DNA of 64,000 bases, taken from Enterococcus sp. BWR-S5 (lineage in GTDB: Bacteria; Bacillota; Bacilli; Lactobacillales; Enterococcaceae). A program made the position numbers and the translations under genes. Shown here piece after piece: positions 34,023 through 43,843 of this stretch. The notes beneath the pieces were generated by a model, which saw nothing but the letters and a program-made list of their open reading frames with translations, had not been told where the DNA came from and did no database searches. Positions within the stretch are counted from its first letter, which is position 1. Each line of letters starts with the position of its first letter. The stretch spans positions 310,001-374,000 of the forward strand of contig NZ_JADOEQ010000002.1 of assembly GCF_016745255.1 (NCBI RefSeq), in the 5' to 3' direction.

Positions 34023-35546
34023 ATGAGTATCACATTGACAGATATCCGCACCTGCTTACTAAAAGAACAGCTTTTGAAAGAGATTGTAACCACCACAGAC
34101 TGGTCTTTGTCTCTTCCTGATAAATTGACTGCAACACAAATCCACGAGCTCTCTTATGACTCACGAAAGGTTTCTGAGAGTACCCTCTTTTTTTGTAAAG
34201 GTTTAGGCTTCAAAGAAGAATACTTAAAAAAAGCTGTTGCTGACGGCTTGAAATTCTATGTCTCCGAAACACCTTATGAAACAGATGCTGAATTAGGCTT
34301 CATCGTAACCGATATCCGCAAAGCCATGGCTGTTCTGAGCATGTTGTTTTTCGATTATCCTCAAACCAAGATGACTTTGATTGCCTTCACCGGTACTAAA
34401 GGGAAAACGACCGCCGCTTACTTTACAAAGTTCATTCTGGATTATACAACCAATAACAAAACGGCGATGCTTTCTACAATGAACTCTACATTAGACGGAA
34501 AAAACTTTTTCAAATCTCAACTGACTACCCCGGAATCAATGGATCTCTATCGTATGATGGCGGAGGCGGTTGAAAACAAGATGACTCATTTTGTCATGGA
34601 GGTTTCTTCTCAAGCCTATAAGGTGCAGCGTGTTTATGGACTGTTTTACGATGTCGGCATCTTTTTGAATATTTCGCCGGACCACATCAGCCCAATCGAA
34701 CACCCAACCTTTGATGATTATTTCTATTGCAAGCGACAGTTGATTGCTCATTCAAAGAAAATCATCGTTAATCGCGAATCTGATTACTTCCATTTATTGA
34801 AAGAAACTGCTGAAATGACCGAAACACCAATGGTTACCTATGGCAATACAGAAGATGGAGAAACAGATTATGTATATACAAAAGATTCACAAAACTCATT
34901 GGCTTTCTCTGTAAGCTCTAAACTGGATACACTTCATCTTGCCGGAGATTATCAGCTTCGTCTTGGCGGTGAATTCAATATGGGCAATGCGCTAAGTGCC
35001 GCAATCGCTGCCGGCTTATCCGGTGCTTCCGGTGAGGATTGCAAGCAGGGAATTGCAGATACAGTGGTTCCCGGCCGGATGGAGCAGTTAACCCACACGA
35101 ATGGCGCAAAGGTTTATGTGGATTATGCCCATAACTATGTCAGCCTTCAAAGCTTACTACAGTTCGTCAAAGAAGAGCATCCGAACGGACGAATCATCGT
35201 TGTATTGGGAAGCCCCGGCGATAAAGCTATTTCACGTCGGAAAGATTTCGGGGAGGTCCTGTCTGACTTGGCGGATATCGCCTTGCTAACGACAGATGAT
35301 CCCGCAACAGAGGACCCGCAGCAGATTTCAGAACAAATCGCCGAACATATTGAACCAACTGTTGATTTCCAAATTATCATTGATCGGGAAAAAGCGATTC
35401 AAGCGGCGTTGACTGCCAGCCAGCCTGAAGATGCTGTCGTGATTGCCGGAAAGGGTGCTGACCTTTTCCAAAAAGTTGGGAAGGAAGATGTTCCTTACGA
35501 AGGGGATTATGCTTTAGCGGAACGACTGATTGATGCGCAACAATAA
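34023..35546 (+). CDS. murE: UDP-MurNAc-tripeptide synthetase, L-lysine-adding MurE
   Basis: A 507-residue cytoplasmic ligase that adds the third residue of the peptidoglycan stem peptide. The ATP loop is FTGTKGKTTAAYF (about 122-134). The residue that selects the amino acid lies in TTDDPATEDPQQI: DDPA-type sequences are found in lysine-adding MurE, DNPR in diaminopimelate-adding ones, so the wall is L-Lys type. The start chosen is ATG 34023 after GGAGGTTGATAAC; a longer frame from 33951 lacks a site. Confidence 0.95.
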   Translation: MSITLTDIRTCLLKEQLLKEIVTTTDWSLSLPDKLTATQIHELSYDSRKVSESTLFFCKGLGFKEEYLKKAVADGLKFYVSETPYETDAELGFIVTDIRKAMAVLSMLFFDYPQTKMTLIAFTGTKGKTTAAYFTKFILDYTTNNKTAMLSTMNSTLDGKNFFKSQLTTPESMDLYRMMAEAVENKMTHFVMEVSSQAYKVQRVYGLFYDVGIFLNISPDHISPIEHPTFDDYFYCKRQLIAHSKKIIVNRESDYFHLLKETAEMTETPMVTYGNTEDGETDYVYTKDSQNSLAFSVSSKLDTLHLAGDYQLRLGGEFNMGNALSAAIAAGLSGASGEDCKQGIADTVVPGRMEQLTHTNGAKVYVDYAHNYVSLQSLLQFVKEEHPNGRIIVVLGSPGDKAISRRKDFGEVLSDLADIALLTTDDPATEDPQQISEQIAEHIEPTVDFQIIIDREKAIQAALTASQPEDAVVIAGKGADLFQKVGKEDVPYEGDYALAERLIDAQQ

Positions 35547-35577
35547 ACAGATAGACTAAAAATCGAAGAGAAAAAAC

Positions 35578-35626
35578 AACCTGAGAAGAAAGCCGCTGCA
35601 AGTCGGTTTCCTTCTCAGGTTTTAGT
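35578..35626. terminator. Convergent terminator after murE and the kinase gene
   Basis: AACCTGAGAAG (35578-35588) pairs with CTTCTCAGGTT (35611-35621), with further inner pairing and T-runs on both strands. Confidence 0.85.
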
Positions 35627-35631
35627 ATTTT

Positions 35632-36252
35632 TTATTCCTCGGACTTTATCTGCTCCTCCAGCTTATCCAGCAGCGGGGCATAGTCAACCTTCCCATAATC
35701 TGTCACATCAAATTCATAAAGCGTCCCCAGCTCGAAGTCATCGTACTTTCTATCTGAGATAATCTTCTTAAATGCTTCCTTGGTAATGTGATTCGTTGCC
35801 AGAGAACGATCCTCCAAAACATCGCCATAATGGTAATGCGTCATAATATAGCTCAAATGACGCTCCGGTTCTCGATCTCGTTTGCAGCGGCGCTCCCATA
35901 GTACCTCAAAATCGGCGGTAAGCCTGATAGTAATTACTTCATAGCCATACGTTTCAGCTAGCGACTGCAGCTGGTCTTTTTGCTTGTCGCTGAAAGGATA
36001 TTCCGACACAACTACCTTCTTCCCCGCCTCCATATAGAGGTCTAACGCCTTATAGTAGAATGGATAAACCTTGGTTTGCTCCTGTGCCGCACGTTCCTCC
36101 AAGTGATTAAAACCAATGGACTCTGCATAATACTCCTTGATTTCATCCAACGTGATGGCATACATATCAGGAAATCGTTCTCGAAGCTTATTCATCAGAT
36201 AGGTTTTTCCTGTACCCGGGCTTCCTGCCAAGAGGATAAAATACTTTTTCAT
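35632..36252 (-). CDS. P-loop kinase/ATPase at the end of the ascorbate-type PTS operon
   Basis: A 206-residue AAA_33/zeta-like P-loop protein. Walker A is AGSPGTGKTYLMNKL (about 9-23), and RRCKRDREPERH looks like a lid region. Such proteins phosphorylate small molecules; in this operon a sugar-phosphate or related intermediate is a reasonable guess. The start chosen is ATG 36252, 5 bases beyond the aldolase stop; GTG 36261 would overlap that gene. It replaces the PfkB-type kinase one might expect beside an aldolase. Role inferred from context. Confidence 0.75.
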   Translation of the reverse strand: MKKYFILLAGSPGTGKTYLMNKLRERFPDMYAITLDEIKEYYAESIGFNHLEERAAQEQTKVYPFYYKALDLYMEAGKKVVVSEYPFSDKQKDQLQSLAETYGYEVITIRLTADFEVLWERRCKRDREPERHLSYIMTHYHYGDVLEDRSLATNHITKEAFKKIISDRKYDDFELGTLYEFDVTDYGKVDYAPLLDKLEEQIKSEE

Positions 36253-36257
36253 TGCCC

Positions 36258-37124
36258 TCACTTCCCCAAATTTGTCGGACTTTCCAAATTCATGAACAAA
36301 CCAATCTTATGAGAAACGATTTCTTTTACTACCTCATTCGCCGGAATAACATTATGACGCAATGATTTATTGACCTCTGTCTCACCAAAGGATTCTTTTG
36401 CGGTTTTTGTCCAATTTACTAACAGCTCTGTACCGACATTAAACTTACGTATACCGTTATTTATCAGCTCCGGATAGTCCTCCTCCTTCACCCCTGTACC
36501 ACCGTGGATAACCAAGGGAACATCGACAACCGCATCAATCTCTTTCAACAATGGAATATTCACCTCTGTTTTAGATTTGAATTGTCCATGATTGGTACCA
36601 ATTGCAATCGCCAAGGCATCTACCCCTGTAGCCTTAACAAATTCCACGGCATCCTCCGGTTTTGTATAGACCTTGTCATCTTCAGCAACATGAATTCCTT
36701 CCTCTGTACCGCCAATTGTTCCAAGCTCACCTTCAACAGAGACACCTTTTGCATGTGCATAATCAACAACTGCTTTGGTTTTCAAAATATTTTCCTTAAA
36801 TGGTAAGTGGGAGCCATCGTACATGACAGAGGTATAACCACTGTCAATGGCCTCTTTAATATCATCAAAATCACGGGCATGATCCAAGTGGAGTACGGCA
36901 TCTACCATTTCTTCCTCCGCAATGGATTTCATCACATTCACCAAGACCTTCATACCAATGTATTTCGCTGTGTCTACGCTAGTTTGAATAATAATCGGTG
37001 CACCCATTTCTTTCGCCGCCCGCAACATATCCGGCAGCATTTCCAAGTTATGTGTATTAAATGCACCGACTGTAAAGTTCAATTCTTCTGCTGTTTTTGT
37101 TACTTCTTTTAATGTTGTATACAT
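36258..37124 (-). CDS. Class II ketose-bisphosphate aldolase
   Basis: A 288-residue zinc aldolase cleaving fructose- or tagatose-1,6-bisphosphate (or a related ketose phosphate) to dihydroxyacetone phosphate and an aldehyde. Visible: HLDHARDFDDI (zinc histidine and catalytic Asp region, about 79-89), EGELGTIGG, GTNHG and IHGGTGV (zinc/phosphate sites). It belongs to the GatY/KbaY/FbaA group. It is the fourth gene of the PTS operon and is separate from the two class I LacD enzymes further right, so the PTS substrate is broken down by its own route. Confidence 0.9.
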   Translation of the reverse strand: MYTTLKEVTKTAEELNFTVGAFNTHNLEMLPDMLRAAKEMGAPIIIQTSVDTAKYIGMKVLVNVMKSIAEEEMVDAVLHLDHARDFDDIKEAIDSGYTSVMYDGSHLPFKENILKTKAVVDYAHAKGVSVEGELGTIGGTEEGIHVAEDDKVYTKPEDAVEFVKATGVDALAIAIGTNHGQFKSKTEVNIPLLKEIDAVVDVPLVIHGGTGVKEEDYPELINNGIRKFNVGTELLVNWTKTAKESFGETEVNKSLRHNVIPANEVVKEIVSHKIGLFMNLESPTNLGK

Positions 37125-37147
37125 AATTAAATCCGCCTTATCTCTTT

Positions 37148-37543
37148 TTAGTTATTTCCGGTAATCGTTACTTTTTTCGCTATTTGACGCATCTCGTCCA
37201 TTTTTCCCATATAATAATCGATGCCCTGATCGTCACCGGCTCTTGCTGCCTCAGCTCGTTTTTCGTTATACAAACTCATCAGTTTTTTATAGCCATCACC
37301 GATGCTTTGCTTACTTTCCAAGCTTTTTTCCAGCTTTTCAATGGCCTGATCTTTTTCATTCACATCGGATAATTTAAGTCCCACTTGCTCAAAAAGTTCT
37401 GCCAGTTTATTATTATCTTGGGTGGTTAAAATTTCTTGATTCAATTGTTCAATTTCTGATTGAAGTTTTTCTACTACCTCCGGAGGCAGAACTGCGATTT
37501 CTTTCTCCGGTTTTTTGTCTTTCTTTTTAAAAAGTCCGAACAT
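37148..37543 (-). CDS. TPR-like small protein of the PTS operon
   Basis: A 131-residue soluble helical protein. A basic start (FGLFKKKDKKPEKE) is followed by a coiled coil (about 25-50) and two TPR-like helical hairpins (KLAELFEQVGLKLSDVNEKDQAIEKLEKSL and GYKKLMSLYNEKRAEAAR). It lies between the IIC and aldolase genes. Function unknown; position suggests a scaffold or regulator tied to this transporter. Confidence 0.65.
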   Translation of the reverse strand: MFGLFKKKDKKPEKEIAVLPPEVVEKLQSEIEQLNQEILTTQDNNKLAELFEQVGLKLSDVNEKDQAIEKLEKSLESKQSIGDGYKKLMSLYNEKRAEAARAGDDQGIDYYMGKMDEMRQIAKKVTITGNN

Positions 37544-37563
37544 TGACTTTCCCTACTTTCAGA

Positions 37564-38853
37564 TTAGAATGCTTTCAAAATCGGGCTCAGCAGCCATGCA
37601 TACAGTAGTGCTGCTACAACCGTATCTACATCTGTTGCAGTTGCATTAACAAAGCCCATTGAATTAAAAATTGTTACCAATAATGCCGGAAGCAATGTAA
37701 TAAAGAAACCATGTGCAATTCCTCCAATGATTGCGCCGCGTCTCCCTCCTACTGCATTCCCGAAAATCCCGGCAGTCCCACCAGCAAAGAAATTCGTCAG
37801 CATGCCCGGTAGAATCATCGCAAGACCAAACATCGGTAATGTAAACATGGCAATGATGGTTCCAATCGTTGTCGTGATAAATCCTAATATCACGGCATTT
37901 GGGCTATAAGGGAAAAACACAGGGCAGTCTAATGCCGGAATCGCATCTGGAACCAGCTTCATCGCAATCCCTCGGAATGCCGGTACAATTTCGCCCAGCA
38001 ATAAACGAACGCCGGCAAGCAATACGTACACCCCGACCACAAACTGAATCGCCTGAAGAAAAGCAAACATAATATAATTTTGATTCCCGGATAATTCAGC
38101 GGCAAACGCTTCTCCGGCAAACAATACCGTAACGATATACAAAGGAACCATAACCACCATTACTGACAAATACGTATCCTGTAAAAATTCAAAATGTGAT
38201 GGCAGCTTAATATCTTCAATGGACTTCTTATTCTCGCCCTTTTCGCCAAAAATCTTAGCAACACCTGCTTCGAACAAATACCCGATTGTACAAAAATGTC
38301 CTAAAGCAATATCATCAGAACCAGTCACCTTGCGGATAATCGGCTGTGCAATGGCCGGCATGGCGATTGCAAAAACAGCGCCGACAAATCCACCTACTAA
38401 AATCAGTACCAAGCCTCGTAATCCTGCAAAATACCCAAACACAGTCGTCATTGTTGCCATCCATAAAATCGCCTGACCTGTTAAAAAGATGTATTTCCAT
38501 TTCGTAAAACGAGCCAGCAAAATATTAAAGACGAAAATCGCTAAGAAGGTTAAAGCAATATCTCTTCCCAATCCTAACTCATTCATAGCCTGACCGTTGA
38601 TTGCCTCAATCGAAGGAATAATCCCCTGCATTTGAAAACCTTCAGTAAAAATCTGACCAAAATACGTTAAACTGCCAACAATAATCCCTGAACCGGCGCT
38701 TAATACCTGAAAGCCTAAAAGAGTTTTCAACGTTCCTGAAATAATCTGGCCTACTGATTTCTTTTGCAGAATCAGCCCCAGCATCGCTATCAGTGCAATC
38801 GTGATTGATGCCTGTGTCAAAATGTTCTCAATAATAAAATTGATAATACCCAT
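37564..38853 (-). CDS. PTS enzyme IIC, ascorbate (UlaA/SgaT) family
   Basis: A 429-residue membrane channel of the ascorbate-family PTS with about eleven helices. Signatures include LKTLLGFQVLSAGSGIIVGSL (about 42-62), CTIGYLFEAGVAKIFG and FFPYSPNAVILGFI. It works with the separate IIB (38878) and with the IIA domain fused to the regulator (39340). The operon lacks UlaD/E/F-type ascorbate genes and has an aldolase and kinase instead, so the sugar is probably not ascorbate itself. Confidence 0.92.
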   Translation of the reverse strand: MGIINFIIENILTQASITIALIAMLGLILQKKSVGQIISGTLKTLLGFQVLSAGSGIIVGSLTYFGQIFTEGFQMQGIIPSIEAINGQAMNELGLGRDIALTFLAIFVFNILLARFTKWKYIFLTGQAILWMATMTTVFGYFAGLRGLVLILVGGFVGAVFAIAMPAIAQPIIRKVTGSDDIALGHFCTIGYLFEAGVAKIFGEKGENKKSIEDIKLPSHFEFLQDTYLSVMVVMVPLYIVTVLFAGEAFAAELSGNQNYIMFAFLQAIQFVVGVYVLLAGVRLLLGEIVPAFRGIAMKLVPDAIPALDCPVFFPYSPNAVILGFITTTIGTIIAMFTLPMFGLAMILPGMLTNFFAGGTAGIFGNAVGGRRGAIIGGIAHGFFITLLPALLVTIFNSMGFVNATATDVDTVVAALLYAWLLSPILKAF

Positions 38854-38877
38854 CTTTCTTTCCCCTCATTTCTTTTT

Positions 38878-39180
38878 TTAAATAACTCCCTTGTCCTGTA
38901 AGACCGGAGTAATTTTCTCTTCAATCTCAACTTTGGAAACAATATTTTTCAAATAAATCATTGCTGTATCAGGGTCAATCGTAAATTTCTCGAATTGCGA
39001 ACGGAAATTCTCAGCCGTAATAATCACATCCGGCTTCATGGAAACAGCAGAAGAAATATCGCAATGGTCCAGTTTTGCTTCTACCCCCAGTTTGTTCAGT
39101 ACGTCCTCTGCTGACATTTGTGCTGCAAAACTGCTGCCCAGTCCTGCACCACATACGAATAAAATATTTAGTTTGTTCAT
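38878..39180 (-). CDS. PTS enzyme IIB, ascorbate/galactitol type
   Basis: A 100-residue phosphotransfer protein. The P-loop NILFVCGAGLGSSFA holds the phosphocysteine Cys10. It passes phosphate from the IIA domain to the sugar during uptake by the IIC encoded next. A GGAGACC ribosome site precedes ATG 39180. It is the first gene of the operon; the 159-base gap upstream should hold the promoter. Confidence 0.92.
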   Translation of the reverse strand: MNKLNILFVCGAGLGSSFAAQMSAEDVLNKLGVEAKLDHCDISSAVSMKPDVIITAENFRSQFEKFTIDPDTAMIYLKNIVSKVEIEEKITPVLQDKGVI

Positions 39181-39339
39181 TTGTTTGGTCTCCTTTATAT
39201 TTTTGTAGAAATAATTCAGGTAACTGGCTGATTCTTTTTTTCCAACGATTCGTTGTCTTTGCTCTTTGTCATTATTTTTGACCGGCTTTGTTGCACATTT
39301 TTGTGTTCTTTTGCGCCTAAATCGTTAATCTCCTCCTTT

Positions 39340-41433
39340 TCATTTTCCTTCTTCTGTAAAAAGCAGCTGCTTAAATGCCTGAATCGTTGTGCAATCTATT
39401 AGCTGGTTCAGCTTGGCCTCGTCATTAATCAGCTCAATCAGCTCCTTCATGATTGTCAAATGCGAATAGGAATCAACAGCCGCAAGACAGAAGATAATTT
39501 TTACCGGGTCCATATCGAGATTCCCAAAGTTGATAGGCTGGTCTATCGTAGCAACACTGATTCCCAGTTTGTTGGCACCATCCTCCGGTCTTGCATGTGC
39601 CAGAGCCAGATGCTTGCCTATCACAATATACGGTCCGTACTCGTCTACTGCGTGAATCATTGCATCAACATAACGTTTTTCAATGATATTTTCTTTCAGC
39701 AGCGGCTTTGCGACTAACTCAATTGATTCCTGCCAAGTTGCTGCTGCTTCTCTAATCATGATGTGATTATCTGTTAGGATGTCTTTTAACATTGGTTGAA
39801 TCTCCCTTTTATTGATTTCTAGATTGTTGTCTTCAAACAGCGTCTCCATTTGAGAATAAATACTTCGATCAACTCGACCGCCGCTTTCTTCTACAATGGT
39901 CAAGATTTTAGTAAACAGCTCGGTAGACTCATTACCACTCGGCTCCAGCCGTAGAAGCTCATCGTTTTTCCGCAAAAAATCTTCGATTATCGGACTGTTG
40001 ACCTCTGTAAGGATTGGGTCAATCACCAGTGACGGTTTGTTGCTGTAAGTAAGATTGAACGTACTGAATATCAAATCAACATCCAGCTTATCTACCAGTT
40101 CTACCTCTTTAGAACTCAAAACTGCCACTACCTCAATTTGCGGAAACTTCTCTTTTAAATTTTCCGCCAACAGGTTTCCGGTTGCTATTCCGTGATTACA
40201 CACCACAACCGATTTATAAATATAGGTCAAATCACGATTGATTGCACTGGCGACGGTCGAAAAATGAATAACGAGAAAGGCACGTTCATCTTCTGTCATT
40301 CGTCCACCAACTACCTCTTCAATTGTCGGAACAAATTGAGAAACCGCTCGATAGATTGGGTAGTAATTGGTTCGAATGTTTTCTTTAAGCGGATTGAAGA
40401 CCTGAACATCATTCTTTATTCGAATGATGAGCGCTGCCATATGTTTATAGAGACTCTCACACAATAGTTCTTCCTTTAGATGAAAAGGGATATGTGTCTC
40501 ATGCTCTACAAATTGAATCAGCTGAATCGTCAACAGCTGTGCCTGCACCCACTCCAACGTGTTGGATATATCTCTTGTATTGAACGTCTCAATCGTGAAA
40601 TGGATATAATTTCGTTCCACCTGGGGTACCTCTGTCAATTGAAATTCAGTAACAACTAAATCAATGAAGTCAGAGAAATTATCATCTTCAAAATCTGCAT
40701 TTTTCCAGCTTACTGCCGAGATGAGCTCATGTCTTTTTACACGTTGAATCCAAATTAACGTGAAAAGCAATAGCTGATTTTTGTAGATATCATCTTCTTG
40801 ATTAGGCAGCTTACTCGAATAAATTTCCCCCAGCTTCCTGATGTCTTCTAAATCAAAGTACGTATTGAAGATTCGTTGCACGGGTGTTACTTTCGGATCT
40901 TTATTCATGGAAAAATCAATCATTCCCAACTGTTGATTAATCAAATCATACAGCATCGTTCGAATGGATCGTTCCGGTCCCTTGTACGACAATCCTTGCT
41001 TTCCATAGCTGACAACTTCAATTCCATATTTCAGTAAATCAGCTCTCAATCGACGCATATCTTCATCTATGGTACTTTTGGAAATTTGAAACTCTTCTTC
41101 TTTTCGATTGAGATAAATCGGAGCTTTTCCGTAGGCAATCGACAGAACGATGTCAAAGGTCCGCTCCTGTCGATTCAACAAATCGCCCTTGAGATTTTGC
41201 AGCGCAGCCTCCAATAATTTCCGGTCAGTTTCACTCTGTTTTATGAAGAAGCCTTTGCTTCGGATTGTCATTATTTCAGGTAACTGATTATTGGCTAGCC
41301 ATTCATTTGCTTCAAGAATCTCGGTCCGAATCGTGCGTTGACTCACATTGAAATCAGCCGCCAGCACTTCTGCTTTAATTGGATACTTTGATGAACTCAC
41401 TTTTTGAAGCAACTCAACTGTTCTTGTTTTCAT
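39340..41433 (-). CDS. PRD-containing transcription activator with fused IIB-like and IIA domains
   Basis: A 697-residue regulator. Order: HTH_11 and Mga-like helix-turn-helix (about 1-160), two PTS regulation domains (about 190-395, with conserved His such as in VIHFSTVASA), a IIB-like domain with Cys in VVCNHGIATGNLL (about 410-420), and a C-terminal IIA of the mannitol/ascorbate type (about 545-690, active His in LALAHARPEDG). It activates the downstream PTS operon in response to phosphorylation, and because no separate IIA gene is present it may also be the phosphate donor for IIB. Confidence 0.9.
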   Translation of the reverse strand: MKTRTVELLQKVSSSKYPIKAEVLAADFNVSQRTIRTEILEANEWLANNQLPEIMTIRSKGFFIKQSETDRKLLEAALQNLKGDLLNRQERTFDIVLSIAYGKAPIYLNRKEEEFQISKSTIDEDMRRLRADLLKYGIEVVSYGKQGLSYKGPERSIRTMLYDLINQQLGMIDFSMNKDPKVTPVQRIFNTYFDLEDIRKLGEIYSSKLPNQEDDIYKNQLLLFTLIWIQRVKRHELISAVSWKNADFEDDNFSDFIDLVVTEFQLTEVPQVERNYIHFTIETFNTRDISNTLEWVQAQLLTIQLIQFVEHETHIPFHLKEELLCESLYKHMAALIIRIKNDVQVFNPLKENIRTNYYPIYRAVSQFVPTIEEVVGGRMTEDERAFLVIHFSTVASAINRDLTYIYKSVVVCNHGIATGNLLAENLKEKFPQIEVVAVLSSKEVELVDKLDVDLIFSTFNLTYSNKPSLVIDPILTEVNSPIIEDFLRKNDELLRLEPSGNESTELFTKILTIVEESGGRVDRSIYSQMETLFEDNNLEINKREIQPMLKDILTDNHIMIREAAATWQESIELVAKPLLKENIIEKRYVDAMIHAVDEYGPYIVIGKHLALAHARPEDGANKLGISVATIDQPINFGNLDMDPVKIIFCLAAVDSYSHLTIMKELIELINDEAKLNQLIDCTTIQAFKQLLFTEEGK

Positions 41434-41680
41434 AAAAGTATTTTCCTTTCTGATATCAGTATATGTTTCCGCTTACAAATTAAAAAGTAGACATTTCTTC
41501 CGCTTCAATTGGAAGAAATACAAACGCCAAGCATTTGAAACTATTTCGTTAGTAATTCTATCAATTTCTAAAAGCATGGTTAAGTTTATGTATATGGACA
41601 AGCATAGCCGGAGTAAGCCACGCATCAGTTATAATCAATATACCAGAGTGTCCCTCTGGTCGAACTGCTTAATAACATAA

Positions 41681-41715
41681 AAAATCTCCCGGAACCCACT
41701 GTTCCGGAAGATTTT
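41681..41715. terminator. Bidirectional terminator
   Basis: AAAATCTCCCGGAAC (41681-41695) pairs with GTTCCGGAAGATTTT (41701-41715) with one mismatch, and has T-runs on both strands. It serves the leftward gene ending at 41825. Confidence 0.82.
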
Positions 41716-41824
41716 TCTATTTTTAAGTCGGTAAAAAATTCAATACTGCGGCAGCTGCTCCTATCAGCTTCTTAAGACTCGTTCTTTACAGCAATGAGTC
41801 ATTGAATCCACTGCTACAGTAAAG

Positions 41825-43195
41825 CTACTTGTTAAAAAAGGTCAGGATAAATGCACAAATTCCCAACAGCGTCACGACGGCAGTAAACCGCTCTCGTTTC
41901 TGTCCCTCTAACTCATCTATGAGCATCAACACCAGCATGGCAGCAACCACATACGTAACATAGTATGTTCGAATACCAGATACCCAAAGTGTTGGAGAAA
42001 ATCCAATGATTATCCGTGCAGAGGCACCCATCAGCAACAGCAGAACTGCTGCCATCCTCTTTTTCGGATTATCGAAGCTTAATATCAATCCAATACTCAA
42101 ACAAGCAAGCAGCCCTAAAATCAGCAGCATAGCCATCCAACTAGCCGGATGCAGAAATGACAATCTAGGTCGTGCTCCTGAAAACCATTCACTTAACTGC
42201 TCGGAAGAGAAAGTTAGCGTGTTCTCACTTGCTGCATAATGAGAAAATCCCGGTTTCGTCGAGTTGCCCAGAAATATGGCAAGATTCAATACTACTGGGA
42301 AGCCTGCAAAAATCCATGCGTTGTAGCTTTTTCTTTTTGTAAACACTAAGAAGAAAACTAATGCAAATATCAAAAAGAACAAAATATTGAAATCTAAGAA
42401 AAACGGCTTTCCAAAAGATAAGACACCCAAATTTATTTTCTCAATAAATGAATAATCGCCAAAATCCGGATAGTGAGCTTTCAATTCTACTGCAAGTCGG
42501 GCACTATTTCCCGGAGACAGCAGAAACATAAAGAGCCCTACGACACTTATAATAAGAAAAGTGGTCAATTTAAAATCAAAACGGTTCGTTTTAATTAAAT
42601 AAATACTTACCAAAATAGTAAACACCAAGAAGCATAAGTTTACTTGCTCTTGATTTGCCGCATAAATCAATGCGATGATACTTAACACAAAGGCCGTCGT
42701 CGACAGTTCCTCATCCTTAAGCCGTTTGTAAAATGGATAAAAGGCGACTAAAGCACAAAAAACCGCCCAATGATAATTCAATGACGTAGCAACCCAGCCG
42801 GATTCTCCCATCATCTTCAGGGGAATCATACAGTACACGCTGAAAGTAAGCAGCAATGTTTTCGTATTTATCGTTGATAGCAGGTATTTATTTAGAAAAT
42901 AAACAGTACCGGTCATTATCGCTGCATTCAACAATTTCCATAGAATAAAATATTTTGATAAAAACATCAGTACAGTCTCAATGATAATTCTTGAGCTCCA
43001 CCCCATGTAATGATCAATTGCTCCACCAAAATAACCGAGTCTATTGAGCCTATTTAGATAGGTCACATCATCTCCAAGCGTATTTGGCATGAAATAGCTG
43101 AACACCAGCGCACAAAAAAATAGCACACCAAGCATCCACACTATGCTGCGTCTTTCTTCCTCTTCAACCAAAACCTTTTTATCCATACGTTTCAT
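41825..43195 (-). CDS. DUF6056-type polytopic membrane protein
   Basis: A 456-residue protein with about eleven to twelve membrane helices and an early LGDDVTYLNRLNRLG loop (about 40-54), as in DUF6056 and GT-C-like glycosyltransferase families that use an acidic loop after helix 1. It may transfer a sugar to a surface polymer, but no partner genes are adjacent. The start chosen is ATG 43195 after GAGGAG; an in-frame ATG at 43240 lacks a site. The family call is moderate and the function inferred. Confidence 0.7.
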   Translation of the reverse strand: MKRMDKKVLVEEEERRSIVWMLGVLFFCALVFSYFMPNTLGDDVTYLNRLNRLGYFGGAIDHYMGWSSRIIIETVLMFLSKYFILWKLLNAAIMTGTVYFLNKYLLSTINTKTLLLTFSVYCMIPLKMMGESGWVATSLNYHWAVFCALVAFYPFYKRLKDEELSTTAFVLSIIALIYAANQEQVNLCFLVFTILVSIYLIKTNRFDFKLTTFLIISVVGLFMFLLSPGNSARLAVELKAHYPDFGDYSFIEKINLGVLSFGKPFFLDFNILFFLIFALVFFLVFTKRKSYNAWIFAGFPVVLNLAIFLGNSTKPGFSHYAASENTLTFSSEQLSEWFSGARPRLSFLHPASWMAMLLILGLLACLSIGLILSFDNPKKRMAAVLLLLMGASARIIIGFSPTLWVSGIRTYYVTYVVAAMLVLMLIDELEGQKRERFTAVVTLLGICAFILTFFNK

Positions 43196-43843
43196 ATGTT
43201 TCTCCTCACTTTTTTTACTACTTTCCAAACTCACCCTCATATGAACTGATAAGAAGAAATTACCTGCCTATATAAAATCAGATTGCTTCTTCGATTATTC
43301 ACTTCATACAATCATCCTAAATAATTCTCCCAAATATTCAGGAACATTGACTATATAACTCAGAGACAGTAGCACCGCTACCTGAATCATACAGAAACAG
43401 CATACACTATCATTTACTTATTTCTATTTTGCTCACCAACCCATAGTGGCAACACAGAAAATGAAACGAACGATTGAACCCAACTATTCAATCAACATAC
43501 TGTTGTATTACATGCTTACTTTCTTTCAATACATCTATGATATCACTTTTAAATCAGTAATATTTCATTTTCTTTAAAAAACAAACCTTCCTTAATTTTC
43601 ATCTCTGTCATTAGTGTTCGCCCAGTAAAAGATAATATTCTTATTGAAAAAATCGTTCATCTTTTGTCTTTACTCTCCACTTAAATACAGATTCCATAAA
43701 ATCATACACCTTTTTACTCTATCCTTACAAATCAAAAGCGGCTTTTTTCCTTCTTTCTTTTGAAAAAAATCATTCCCCAGCCTCATTCCCTCACGGATGA
43801 AACATGGTATACTCGCTATAAATTAGAAATTAGGGAGGAAAAA
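43196..43843. other. Intergenic stretch, no gene seen
   Basis: About 650 AT-rich bases between divergent genes. Open frames are short and without ribosome sites. An extended -10 (TGGTATACT, 43806-43814) just before the next gene is the only recognisable signal. Confidence 0.5.

Noticed and set aside
37564-39180. True ascorbate utilisation locus
   Set aside because: The transporter family fits, but UlaD, UlaE, UlaF and UlaG-type genes are absent; a class II aldolase and kinase are present instead.
41641-41660. Small ACCAGAG/CTCTGGT inverted repeat as an operator
   Set aside because: It is short, lies far from any start codon and sits just before a terminator; no second copy was found.
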